Of a DNA stretch of 9,483 nt, positions 1-7,359 are shown in pieces; within the stretch, counting starts at the first letter, position 1; every line of letters starts with the position of its first letter. A program made the translations under genes and the position numbers. The stretch is from Flavobacteriaceae bacterium (GTDB lineage Bacteria > Bacteroidota > Bacteroidia > Flavobacteriales > Flavobacteriaceae). Location: contig JAENXB010000107.1 in the NCBI GenBank assembly GCA_016649785.1, forward strand, positions 1 through 9,483, given 5' to 3'. A model generated the notes under the pieces. It was given only the letters and a program-made list of their open reading frames with translations. It did no database searches and was not told where the DNA came from.

Positions 1-122
1 GAACTAGTTCCAGAATCTGACACCCCTTTGAGATATGTCGCAAATGTAACAAGGTTTTTTTGAATTTTAACCCGATTATGGAACTTTAAAAGAAATGGCG
101 TAATTTTGGCAATATTTTTTTT
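1..122 (+). promoter_or_regulatory. Upstream region and probable promoter of the hybrid kinase gene
   Basis: Two promoter signatures overlap here. TAATTTTG at 101-108 fits the Bacteroidota -7 consensus TAnnTTTG, but no clear TTG -33 box lies upstream. TGGCG at 96-100 and TTTGGC at 105-110 give GG (97-98) and GC (109-110) separated by exactly 10 bases, the spacing of sigma-54 -24/-12 promoters. Either signal would start transcription within about 10 nt of the ATG at 123, so the mRNA would be nearly leaderless. No Shine-Dalgarno is visible; an eight-T run precedes the ATG. A perfect 10-bp palindrome, GAACTAGTTC, occupies 1-10 and may belong to a site cut by the window edge. Confidence 0.45.
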
Positions 123-2543
123 ATGAAAAATGCGAAGCGATCCATCACCCTAAAGGTCATTATAGGATATTTGCTGGTAGCAGCCCTTGCAGCCGTAGCC
201 GTATGGTTCATTTATACCCAGGTTGTAAAATTTTCAAGCCTTACGCAATCCAACAGCCTTAACAACCAACAATTGCTTTTAGTAAGTGAAATAGCTACAG
301 ACTTATATGAAACAGAGAGCACTGGCAGGCGATTTATCCAATCTGGGGACACCATAGATCTAAACAGATATTCCGCACAAATAGACAGCATTCAAAACAA
401 AATTGATTCCCTAAGGAAAACTTATGCCGATACGGTAATGAAGGCTGAACTGGATAGTATCACCACACTTTTATCCAAAAAAAGTGAGAACCTGGAGCAA
501 TTGTTGAAATTGAGATCCCAGGATGGAAATACAAGTTACTATGCCCAGGTGATAAAGGAACTTCAAAAAATGGATCCCTCTTTTGGGGAATCAAATTACG
601 ACACGCGGTTCGCCGACCTGGAACCGCATCAACGCCGCGTTTTAATTCAATTGCTGGAATTTTCAAGGGATGAAGATCCGAAACAACTATCAAGTGTCAG
701 TTCAGATTCCCTGATCGTCTCCGTAAAAAAAGTGCTGAGCGAACTGGAACAGGAAAACCAAAAATTCCGTGAGATCATCAACAAGAAGGAAAATGAATTG
801 CTCGATAATGATATTGTTCTGAATGAGCAATTGAGAAATCTGCTTACTGAAATTGAAATGGAAGAACGGCAAATTTCCTTGTCCCGGGTGGAAAATTCGC
901 AGATCCTGCTGGAGCAAGTATCCCGAATTATCATTATAGTGGGAATAGCCAGCATTTTAATTATCCTTTTGTTCCTCTTTTTAATAGTTAGTGATGTTTC
1001 CAAAGGCCAGAGATACAGGGTAAAACTGGAAGAAGCTAAATTGTTCACAGAGGCTTTGATGCAGCGCAGGGAGCAATTCATGTCCACCATCACCCACGAT
1101 CTTAGATCGCCGTTAAATACGGTTATTGGATATACCGAGTTGATGAAAAAATCGGGACTTAACACCAAGCAGGATCATTATCTTGGGCATCTCAAAAAAT
1201 CTTCAGAATTCATTCTTCACCTGGTAAATGATCTACTGGACTTATCTAAACTGGAAGCAGGAAAGATGGGGGTTGAAAAACTGCCATTTAACCCTAAAAA
1301 TCTTTTGGAAGAAACCCTCTATAATACAATTCCCGGGAATGACAGAAAGGGCCTGAAATTAACCGTTATCGCTCCGGAAGATACAGATTGCACAGTTTTG
1401 AGCGATCCTTTTCGCATCAAACAAATATTGTCCAATTTAATCACCAATGCATATAAGTTTACTGAAACCGGAGGAATAACAGCGGCCATTTCAATGAAAA
1501 AGGAAATTGAAGACAGTTATCTTTTAACGATCTCAATCAAAGATACCGGGATTGGAATTTCAAAATTGAAGCAGCGGGAGATCTTTGAGGAATTTTCTCA
1601 GGAACACAACCAAATAGAAAAAAAATTCGGTGGAACCGGGCTGGGATTAGCCATTGCCAAAAGGATCGCAGGTTTGCTGAAAGGTTCGGTGGAACTAAAA
1701 AGCGAACCCGGAAAAGGAAGCGAGTTTACTGTGCATATTCCGGTAATTAAAGTAACCGAGAAGGTTGAAATTCCTCACGAAATGAATATTACAGATTTCG
1801 ACCTAAGCGGAAAAAATATCCTGGTGGTAGATGATGAAGCTTCACAACTGGCATTGGCCAGAGAATTGATAAAATCTGTTGGAATGAATTGTGATATCGC
1901 GTCAAACGGAGAAGAAGCGCTTACAAAATTGGAAAACAAAAGTTACCACCTGGTAGTTACCGATATACAAATGCCGAAAATGGATGGTTTCAATTTGGTG
2001 AAAGCGCTCAAAAACGACCCCAAATTTTCTGAAATCCCTGTAATTGCAGTTTCAGGAAGGGCGAATGTCACCACCACCACCTATTTAGAGGCAGGTTTTG
2101 CAGGCAATTTGCTTAAACCTTATAGACCCGGAGAATTATTGCTGAAGATTGGGGAAATTCTAAAAGTGAAATTGAAAAACAACCAACTCCATGCGAGGAG
2201 TTATGCACCAAATTCCAAGGATTATTCTTTAGACGAAATTTTATTATTTGCCGGAGCAGATCAAAAAGCACTGGATACTATTTTAAATGCTTTTATCAAT
2301 AGCAATAAGATCAATTTAAAGGAAATCGTATATGCTCAAAAGCAAAATGATATTGAGCGGGCGGCGCAAATCGCCCACAGGATGCTTCCAATGTTCAAGC
2401 AATTGAAGGCAGGGAAAATTATCAGCAAACTGGAACAATTGGAGCGCAAGGAATATGAGCTTCTGCCGGAAGACAAAACATCCTGCCTGGTGCAGGAAAT
2501 TGAAGTTTTGCTCATAGACTTGCAAAAGGAAATTAAAGCTTGA
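123..2543 (+). CDS. Hybrid sensor histidine kinase (HisKA-HATPase-REC-HPt)
   Basis: An inner-membrane sensor kinase of 806 residues. Two hydrophobic segments (about 12-34 and 268-290) enclose a roughly 230-residue, mostly helical extracytoplasmic region of CHASE3/four-helix type. HisKA follows with the autophosphorylated His325 in ITHDLRSPL. The HATPase domain has Asn442 (N box), DTGIG at 474-478 and the GGTGLGLA G2 box near 503-510. A receiver domain has the acidic pair Asp570/Asp571, phosphoacceptor Asp614 and Lys665. A C-terminal HPt-like domain carries His752 in an AHRM context. The protein can therefore relay His to Asp to His. Its likely final target is the response regulator encoded convergently next door, whose 3' end overlaps this gene by 11 bp. 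The ATG is chosen because the first membrane segment starts about ten residues later after a basic stretch. The stimulus cannot be inferred. Confidence 0.93.
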   Translation: MKNAKRSITLKVIIGYLLVAALAAVAVWFIYTQVVKFSSLTQSNSLNNQQLLLVSEIATDLYETESTGRRFIQSGDTIDLNRYSAQIDSIQNKIDSLRKTYADTVMKAELDSITTLLSKKSENLEQLLKLRSQDGNTSYYAQVIKELQKMDPSFGESNYDTRFADLEPHQRRVLIQLLEFSRDEDPKQLSSVSSDSLIVSVKKVLSELEQENQKFREIINKKENELLDNDIVLNEQLRNLLTEIEMEERQISLSRVENSQILLEQVSRIIIIVGIASILIILLFLFLIVSDVSKGQRYRVKLEEAKLFTEALMQRREQFMSTITHDLRSPLNTVIGYTELMKKSGLNTKQDHYLGHLKKSSEFILHLVNDLLDLSKLEAGKMGVEKLPFNPKNLLEETLYNTIPGNDRKGLKLTVIAPEDTDCTVLSDPFRIKQILSNLITNAYKFTETGGITAAISMKKEIEDSYLLTISIKDTGIGISKLKQREIFEEFSQEHNQIEKKFGGTGLGLAIAKRIAGLLKGSVELKSEPGKGSEFTVHIPVIKVTEKVEIPHEMNITDFDLSGKNILVVDDEASQLALARELIKSVGMNCDIASNGEEALTKLENKSYHLVVTDIQMPKMDGFNLVKALKNDPKFSEIPVIAVSGRANVTTTTYLEAGFAGNLLKPYRPGELLLKIGEILKVKLKNNQLHARSYAPNSKDYSLDEILLFAGADQKALDTILNAFINSNKINLKEIVYAQKQNDIERAAQIAHRMLPMFKQLKAGKIISKLEQLERKEYELLPEDKTSCLVQEIEVLLIDLQKEIKA

Positions 2544-3894
2544 TATTATATTGTTTGAGCTTGTTATAAAGTGTTTTTCTGTCTATAGACAAAAGCCTGG
2601 CTGCTTTGCTTTTGTTTCCCTGAGCTTTTTCAAGGGCATCCAGGAGCAGGCTTTCTTCATTTTTATTTTTAAAAAAACTGTAGGAGTCGTCCATTTTGTT
2701 TGCCGAAGCTATTTCATGCGGCAATACTTTTAAAGGAATAATTGGATCCTGAGTAAGCAAAACTGCCCTTTTTATGGTATTCTTCAGCTCGCGCAAGTTC
2801 CCCGGCCAGCTGTAATTCTCAAAAGCTTCTATAACCTCATCGCTAAAACCAATAACCTCTTTTTCCAATTCGGCATTGGCTTCATCCAGAAAATGATCTG
2901 CAAACAACATCAAATCCTCGCTTCTGTCGCGTAAAGCCGGCACCTGAATGGAAAATTCGTTTAAACGATGGTACAGGTCTTCCCTGAAATTACCCTCTCT
3001 TACTGCCTGGGCCAAATCTTCATTTGTGGCAGTTACCACCCGGATATCAACTTTTATTTCAGAATTGCTTCCCACAGGTTTTATTTTTCGCTCCTGCAAA
3101 GCACGTAATAACTGCATTTGCAGCCCGTAATCCAGATTCCCTATTTCGTCCAAAAACAGGGTTCCTCCATTGGCTGCTTCAAAATGACCGGTTTTGTCCT
3201 GGATAGCGCCGGTAAAAGAACCTTTTAAATGACCGAAAAATTCACTGGAAGCGATCTCTTTGGGAATTGCACCGCAATCTACAGGCACAAAAGGAGCGCC
3301 CTTTCGTTTGCTTTTATCGTGAATGCTTTTTGCGACCTGCTCCTTCCCAGTTCCGCTTTCGCCCATAATTAATACAGACATGTTGGTAGGAGCTACCAAT
3401 TCAATATAATCAATGAGTTTTAGGGCCGCATCACTTACTCCCTTTACAAATTCAGACGAAAGCTTATTCGCAGCGGTTTTCCCATTTTCCTTGACTCTAC
3501 TTTTGGCCGAAATTCCCTTTTCACTGACAACCGATTTCTGGCTCAAGGCATTTTCTATGGTTTGTAATATCGATTCCGGCTGAAAAGGTTTTGAAACATA
3601 ATCAAAAGCCCCGTTCTTCATCGCTTTTACTGCCATATTAATTTCAGCATAATTGGTCATCATAATTACCTGAACATCTTTATAGTTGGCTTTAACTTCC
3701 AAAAGGATCTCCAAACCATCTTTATCGGGCAACCTCACATCGGTTAAAACGACTTGAAATGGCTGTAAACTTAATTTCTTAAATGCCTCTGCGGCGGAAA
3801 AAGCGGTTTCAACCTTATAATCCCTTTTTTTAAAAAAGGTTTTAAGCATTGTAGCAAATGCCACATCATCTTCCACTATAAGAATTGTCGCCAT
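2533..3894 (-). CDS. Sigma-54-dependent NtrC-family response regulator
   Basis: A transcription activator of 453 residues with the order REC-AAA+-Fis-type HTH. The receiver has Glu8/Asp9/Asp10, phosphoacceptor Asp52, Thr80 and Lys102. The AAA+ domain has Walker A GESGTGKE at 178-185, the sigma-54 contact loop as GSFTGA at 225-230 (Ser replaces the usual Ala) and Walker B LFLDE at 246-250. The C-terminus is a Fis-like helix-turn-helix (QGNKSKAARLLSIDRKTLYN). The start is placed at 3894, not the in-frame ATG at 3918, because the receiver fold begins MATILIVEDD and AGGA sits 6 nt upstream. When phosphorylated it should open sigma-54 promoters. The convergent hybrid kinase is the probable partner, acting through its HPt domain. 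Target genes are unknown. Confidence 0.94.
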   Translation of the reverse strand: MATILIVEDDVAFATMLKTFFKKRDYKVETAFSAAEAFKKLSLQPFQVVLTDVRLPDKDGLEILLEVKANYKDVQVIMMTNYAEINMAVKAMKNGAFDYVSKPFQPESILQTIENALSQKSVVSEKGISAKSRVKENGKTAANKLSSEFVKGVSDAALKLIDYIELVAPTNMSVLIMGESGTGKEQVAKSIHDKSKRKGAPFVPVDCGAIPKEIASSEFFGHLKGSFTGAIQDKTGHFEAANGGTLFLDEIGNLDYGLQMQLLRALQERKIKPVGSNSEIKVDIRVVTATNEDLAQAVREGNFREDLYHRLNEFSIQVPALRDRSEDLMLFADHFLDEANAELEKEVIGFSDEVIEAFENYSWPGNLRELKNTIKRAVLLTQDPIIPLKVLPHEIASANKMDDSYSFFKNKNEESLLLDALEKAQGNKSKAARLLSIDRKTLYNKLKQYNIKL

Positions 3895-3919
3895 AAAAAT
3901 TCCTGCTTTAAGGATCATG

Positions 3920-3927
3920 CAAATTTA
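3920..3927 (-). promoter_or_regulatory. Candidate -7 box of the response regulator gene
   Basis: On the - strand this reads TAAATTTG, matching the Bacteroidota -7 consensus TAnnTTTG, 26 bp before the ATG at 3894. It lies downstream of the terminator of the neighbouring gene, so the regulator should have its own transcript. No good TTG -33 element was found, which keeps confidence moderate. Confidence 0.4.
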
Positions 3928-3962
3928 CTAATTATGAATGGTTGACGTCTTAATTAAAGCCC

Positions 3963-4045
3963 AAAAAAAAAGCTGCCAAATTTGGCGTTTAACTTTTCCA
4001 AAGTTTTTGAACTTGGGAAAAGTTGGTGGCCCAATTTGGCAGCTT
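3963..4045 (-). terminator. Rho-independent terminator of the PepSY-like gene
   Basis: A long interrupted hairpin. Outer arms 3970-3986 and 4029-4045 pair with one mismatch, inner arms 3991-3999 and 4016-4024 pair perfectly, and the tip folds further (CCAA near 3998 with TTGG near 4013). On the - strand the stem is followed directly by a run of nine T (3963-3971), the classic intrinsic terminator layout. It begins 26 bp after the stop codon of the 4071-4421 gene. On the + strand the 3' side has only a short AT-rich stretch, so a bidirectional role is less convincing and there is no + strand gene to terminate. Confidence 0.85.
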
Positions 4046-4070
4046 ACAAAATTTTTAAAAATTGAAGATA

Positions 4071-4421
4071 TTAGTAAGATTCTTTCTTTTTATCTTCTTT
4101 TTTAATCCAGTTTCCATCGGCATCAGCATATACTTTTTTCTCAACACCGTTCACATCCAATTTGATCTTGTAAATCAATTTTCCTTCCTTTTCCTTAACA
4201 TAAGCCTCCTTTGTGGTCGCTCCCTCAAAATCTGTAGCGATAGCCGCTGTAACTGCTTCCGGCAATTCCGAAACTTCAATCTTTTTAAAATCATCGGTTT
4301 GAACCGCTGTTTCTGTAACTAATGTTGTTTCTGTTGTTGCGGTTGCTTCAACTTCCTGTGCCTGTGCAGCAGTTGCAAAAAACAATCCGATGGCTGCAAA
4401 TGTTAATCCTAGATTTTTCAT
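4071..4421 (-). CDS. Small secreted PepSY-like domain protein
   Basis: A 116-residue exported protein. Residues 1-21 form a Sec signal peptide: a short basic start, a hydrophobic core and AQA before a likely cut after Ala21. A Thr/Glu/Ala-rich linker (22-42) leads to a single small domain (about 46-108) with the pattern LPEAVTAAIATDFEGA, then KEGKLIYKIKLDVNGVEKKVYADADGNW. This is the layout of the PepSY-like family (formerly DUF2874) common in Bacteroidota periplasms. The tail is Lys/Glu-rich. The family has no assigned reaction; a periplasmic binding or inhibitory role has been suggested for PepSY domains. It is transcribed alone and ends at a strong terminator. A link with the adjacent two-component pair is only positional. 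Confidence 0.85.
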   Translation of the reverse strand: MKNLGLTFAAIGLFFATAAQAQEVEATATTETTLVTETAVQTDDFKKIEVSELPEAVTAAIATDFEGATTKEAYVKEKEGKLIYKIKLDVNGVEKKVYADADGNWIKKEDKKKESY

Positions 4422-4831
4422 AATTAATTAAATTAATGGTTATTAATTCGCTTTAGTTATGATATGAAAAGAAAAAATTATTCCAAAATGCGAAGCAAAT
4501 TCTTAAATGTTTTGAAACCCCGGATTTTCGGTTTATTCCGAATTGTCAGCGAAAACTGATTAACAAAATTTTATGTGGAATCGTTTTATATTGAATCAAT
4601 TAATGGGTAATAAATCCACATTTTTTCCTTTAATATTCTGAAATTGGAAAAGACATTTAAACGTTCAAAAACTTGGTTTCTCTTATGTTCGCTTTTAATT
4701 TAGGGAGTGTAATCTTCCAAAATAAGCCACGAATGCACTAATAAAAGATATTTTAAGTGCTGTGATTTATTTTTATATGTGACAAAAATTTAAATTACAG
4801 TATCTTTTGGAATAACTCCAGGAAGTTCAGA
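4422..4831. other. Intergenic stretch without a gene
   Basis: About 410 bp of AT-rich DNA between the PepSY-like gene and the end of the vitamin operon. No convincing ORF or RNA gene is seen. It must contain the promoter of the PepSY-like gene, but only a poor -7 match (TAATTTTT on the - strand near 4470) was found. It holds one copy of the 17-bp dispersed repeat at 4726-4742. AAAAGATA at 4744-4751 and TATCTTTT at 4800-4807 could pair loosely downstream of arfB, but the stem is weak and no real terminator could be called. Confidence 0.6.
4726..4742 (+). repeat. Dispersed 17-bp repeat, copy 1 (GCCACGAATGCACTAAT)
   Basis: This copy is identical to the copy at 8437-8453 and differs by one base from those at 8212-8228 and 8396-8412 (reverse). 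It lies 90 bp downstream of the arfB stop codon. Together with the same-orientation copy at 8212 it brackets the five-gene operon. Repeats of this sequence are, to my recollection, common between genes in Bacteroidota genomes; no function is established. Confidence 0.8.
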
Positions 4832-5236
4832 TTATAACGAAGGTTTTTGGCGGTTTTCCTTTTTCTCGCCACGCATCTTTTTCTCCCGCAAACGCTTAAA
4901 TTTTGAAGCCTTTGTTGGCTTGGTTTTTTTACGCGGTTTTGGTTTTTTGGAAGCATTCGTAATTATATCCAACAAACGTTCAATCCCCGAATCCCTGTTT
5001 TGATGCTGACTTCGGGAATCGCTGCTCTCTATAATTAACACCGCATTTGTGGTTAACCTGGGCTCTAATTTTTTCAGGATCCTCATTTTTTCCTCCTCGG
5101 TGAGCGCCTGAGAATTCGCGACATCAAACTGAATAACTACTTTTGACGCCGTTTTATTTACGTGTTGCCCGCCGGGACCGGAACTCCGGACGGCTTTCCA
5201 GGTCAATTCCTGCTTAATGGCTTCTAAATCGGGCAT
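4832..5236 (-). CDS. arfB: Alternative ribosome-rescue factor ArfB (aminoacyl-/peptidyl-tRNA hydrolase)
   Basis: A 134-residue release-factor-like protein, close to the E. coli ArfB (YaeJ) length of 140. The catalytic loop GPGGQHVNKT (20-29), with Gly22-Gly23-Gln24, hydrolyses peptidyl-tRNA in the ribosomal P site. There is no stop-codon recognition domain. Residues 97-134 form a Lys/Arg-rich tail which, in ArfB, enters the empty mRNA channel of ribosomes stalled on non-stop messages. The gene starts 3 bp after the stop of the DUF4301 gene (TAA ATT ATG), so it is the last member of the five-gene operon and probably depends on readthrough coupling. A full release factor is excluded by length. 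Confidence 0.93.
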   Translation of the reverse strand: MPDLEAIKQELTWKAVRSSGPGGQHVNKTASKVVIQFDVANSQALTEEEKMRILKKLEPRLTTNAVLIIESSDSRSQHQNRDSGIERLLDIITNASKKPKPRKKTKPTKASKFKRLREKKMRGEKKENRQKPSL

Positions 5237-5239
5237 AAT

Positions 5240-6793
5240 TTAAGTTGGCTGATGGCTGGGTTTCAATAAATCCATTACCGTTTTTACCGGGTTAAAAGTA
5301 CTCAACGGAACTTCTACAAAAACGCTGTTCCATTTTGCCATGGCCCCATTCCATAATCCGGGAAGTTCCAGTGCTTTTATCACTTTCCCATCAATTGTTT
5401 TTGAGGTGATAAAACAGGTTTCGGAATCTACAAATTCGGTTAAATCAAATGCTTCTCCCTTGTAGTTTCTCAATCCGCAGATAAGATCTACCGGATTAAA
5501 ATGTGTTGAGTTTTTCGCGATCTGCTTTTGCAGAGGATCATTTTTGTCAATCTGAGCGCCTTCAATAATTTGTATGGAATGTTCTCCATTTTTCATTTTT
5601 AGCAGAAACGGACCTCCACCGGGTTCGCCTTCATTTTTTACCATTCCGCAGATACGCAGAGGGCGATTTAAGCGGGATTTTAACTGCTGAATTTTATTTT
5701 CTTCTGAAAGATCATCAAAATCTTCCGGAAAGGTGTAAAACAATTCGTTTTCGATAAATTGAAGAATTCCCTGAATATTTTTTTCTGAAGGTTTTTGGGT
5801 TTCAAGACTATTGAGATAAGAAAAACACAGTTCCTGAACTTTTAAAAGCTTGCCGGCCAGCATTTTTTTATATTCTGCAACTTCATCCAATTTTGAAGCG
5901 ACCACTACATTGTCTATATTTTTTATAAAAATCAGATCTGCTTTTTGATTGTTCAGATTTTCAATAAGAGCGCCATGTCCGCCCGGCCTAAAAAACAACT
6001 CTCCATCTTTTGTCCGGAAAGGCTCGTTATTTTCATCTACCGCGATGGTATCGGTTTTAGGATCCTGAAATGAATAGGAAACTTTAAATGCAATCCCGGT
6101 TTTCTTTACGGCCCTGGATTTAATATCATCAAATTCCGCCTCAAATTTTTCCTTATGTTCTTCAGAAATCGTAAAATGCAACCTGGCTTCTCCATTTACC
6201 TCTGCATATTTAGCTGCCTCATATAAATGTTCTTCAAAAGCGGTCGCGACATAATTTGTATAATCATGAAAAGGCACCAGCCCCTTTGGATAATTGCTTA
6301 AACCAAGGCCATGTGAGTATAAAATAGTTTGCACCAACAATAATTTTCGGGAATACCTATTAAGTTCGTCAAATCCGGGTTGATTTTCCCTCGCATTATT
6401 TAGAGCCCGTTTGTAAAATGGCAGTTTTTCTATATTATCAAAAAACAGTTTTAAATTCTTATTATTGGTTCTTTTAAGATATTCCGGAAGGGATTCCATT
6501 TTAGGTTTAAACTCCTCAAGAAAAACCTGCAAATCCTGAAACATCCTTGTGGCAGCACCGGAAGCAGGCACAAATTTGATAATCTCAAGTTGATCTTTTT
6601 GCTTTTCGTAATATGAGATGTACTCGTATTTCTCCTGTTCGGAATAAAAAAATATTCCATCCCAAACCGTCGCGGCAGCCTGAATATCAAGGGCTACATT
6701 TCCGCGTTTAAAAATTTCGATTTGCTCCTCTATCTGTTCAACACTCAGGCCTTTCTCCTCTATTTGCTGTATATCTTTCTGACTAAAATTCAA
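5240..6793 (-). CDS. DUF4301 family protein, nucleotidyltransferase-like motifs
   Basis: A 517-residue cytosolic protein recognised as the Bacteroidota DUF4301 family, of unknown function. Three stretches recall GT-A nucleotidyl/UDP-sugar pyrophosphorylases: FVPASGAATRM (74-84; compare the nucleotide-binding GGxGTR loop), YPKGLVPFHDY (168-178; compare PKxLVP), and GGHGALIENLN (271-281) followed by FIKNIDNV (289-296; compare PGHG...NxDN). A conserved-looking GEPGGGPF lies at 389-396. The start is TTG at 6793, overlapping the TGA of the kinase gene as TTGA; no other plausible start exists before Met84, and family members begin with a similar MNF...DIQQIEEKG sequence. It is fourth in the vitamin operon, which hints at a role after the kinase, but the substrate is unknown. 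Confidence 0.88.
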   Translation of the reverse strand: MNFSQKDIQQIEEKGLSVEQIEEQIEIFKRGNVALDIQAAATVWDGIFFYSEQEKYEYISYYEKQKDQLEIIKFVPASGAATRMFQDLQVFLEEFKPKMESLPEYLKRTNNKNLKLFFDNIEKLPFYKRALNNARENQPGFDELNRYSRKLLLVQTILYSHGLGLSNYPKGLVPFHDYTNYVATAFEEHLYEAAKYAEVNGEARLHFTISEEHKEKFEAEFDDIKSRAVKKTGIAFKVSYSFQDPKTDTIAVDENNEPFRTKDGELFFRPGGHGALIENLNNQKADLIFIKNIDNVVVASKLDEVAEYKKMLAGKLLKVQELCFSYLNSLETQKPSEKNIQGILQFIENELFYTFPEDFDDLSEENKIQQLKSRLNRPLRICGMVKNEGEPGGGPFLLKMKNGEHSIQIIEGAQIDKNDPLQKQIAKNSTHFNPVDLICGLRNYKGEAFDLTEFVDSETCFITSKTIDGKVIKALELPGLWNGAMAKWNSVFVEVPLSTFNPVKTVMDLLKPSHQPT

Positions 6794-7359
6794 TTCTTTC
6801 GATTTAAAAGTTCGATAATTGCTGAAACAGCGGCATTAAAACGTTCGTTTTCATCACCACTTAATACTATGAAAGGACGATTATGAAGCAGTAGGGTGCT
6901 TTTAAATTTTTTGAACATGGCTTCCCTGTCCCGGGGTTTATCCCTTAGATCGTCCGGAGTCCAGGGAGTATCAATATTAGTTAAAAAGTATATATCGTAC
7001 CTATTGTTTAACGCATGTTTAAGAAGATCGGGGTTGCAGTAACCGTGATAATAGGCTTCAGAATAGACTTTAAGTTCGAGTAAATTTGTATCACAAAACA
7101 ACACTTTATTGGCCATTTTCGCCAATTTGTTTTCGCGCTGCATCTGGCCTTTAGCGATAGGAATTAAATCTGGAGGCTGACAGGTTTGCTTTTTATCATC
7201 CCATTTTTTTTGCAGGTAATCCCGCATGTATTCCGGCACCCACTCTGTTTTAAAATGAAGTGCAAGCCGGGCTGCCAGGGTAGTTTTCCCTGTAGATTCC
7301 GGTCCAAAAAGCACCGCTTTCAGGCAGGCTGAAGATTCTTGTTTAAGCTTTTCTTCCAT
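6790..7359 (-). CDS. NadR-type P-loop kinase (nicotinamide riboside kinase-like ATPase)
   Basis: A 189-residue single-domain kinase resembling the C-terminal ribosylnicotinamide-kinase half of NadR. Walker A GPESTGKTT spans 19-27, EYMRDYL 43-49, the acidic FCDTN 88-92, and the lid-like DTPWTPDDLRDKPRDR 130-145 matches the NadR PWxxDxxRD..R signature. The NMN adenylyltransferase half of classical NadR is absent, so at most it would turn NR into NMN with ATP. The gene overlaps the 3' end of the pnuC gene by 40 bp in another frame and the DUF4301 start by 4 bp, so tight translational coupling is expected. Annotation pipelines often call such proteins simply AAA family ATPase. If the transporter carries thiamine instead, the kinase substrate may differ. 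Confidence 0.82.
   Translation of the reverse strand: MEEKLKQESSACLKAVLFGPESTGKTTLAARLALHFKTEWVPEYMRDYLQKKWDDKKQTCQPPDLIPIAKGQMQRENKLAKMANKVLFCDTNLLELKVYSEAYYHGYCNPDLLKHALNNRYDIYFLTNIDTPWTPDDLRDKPRDREAMFKKFKSTLLLHNRPFIVLSGDENERFNAAVSAIIELLNRKN

Noticed and set aside
647..1168. Long open frame on the - strand inside the hybrid kinase gene
   Set aside because: It is a shadow of the + strand coding sequence; its translation is Ser/Arg-rich with no domain, and the kinase frame is continuous with clear motifs.
3895..3918. Upstream in-frame ATG extending the response regulator by 8 residues
   Set aside because: The receiver fold starts at MATILIVEDD and an AGGA motif is placed properly for the ATG at 3894.
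4062..4322. 86-codon + strand frame opposite the PepSY-like gene
   Set aside because: Phe-rich low-complexity translation, antisense to a gene with a clear signal peptide and domain.
4527..4559. Short inverted repeats TTCGG/CCGAA and TCAG/CTGA upstream of the PepSY-like gene
   Set aside because: Arms of 4-5 bp are expected by chance; no supporting second copy or promoter alignment.
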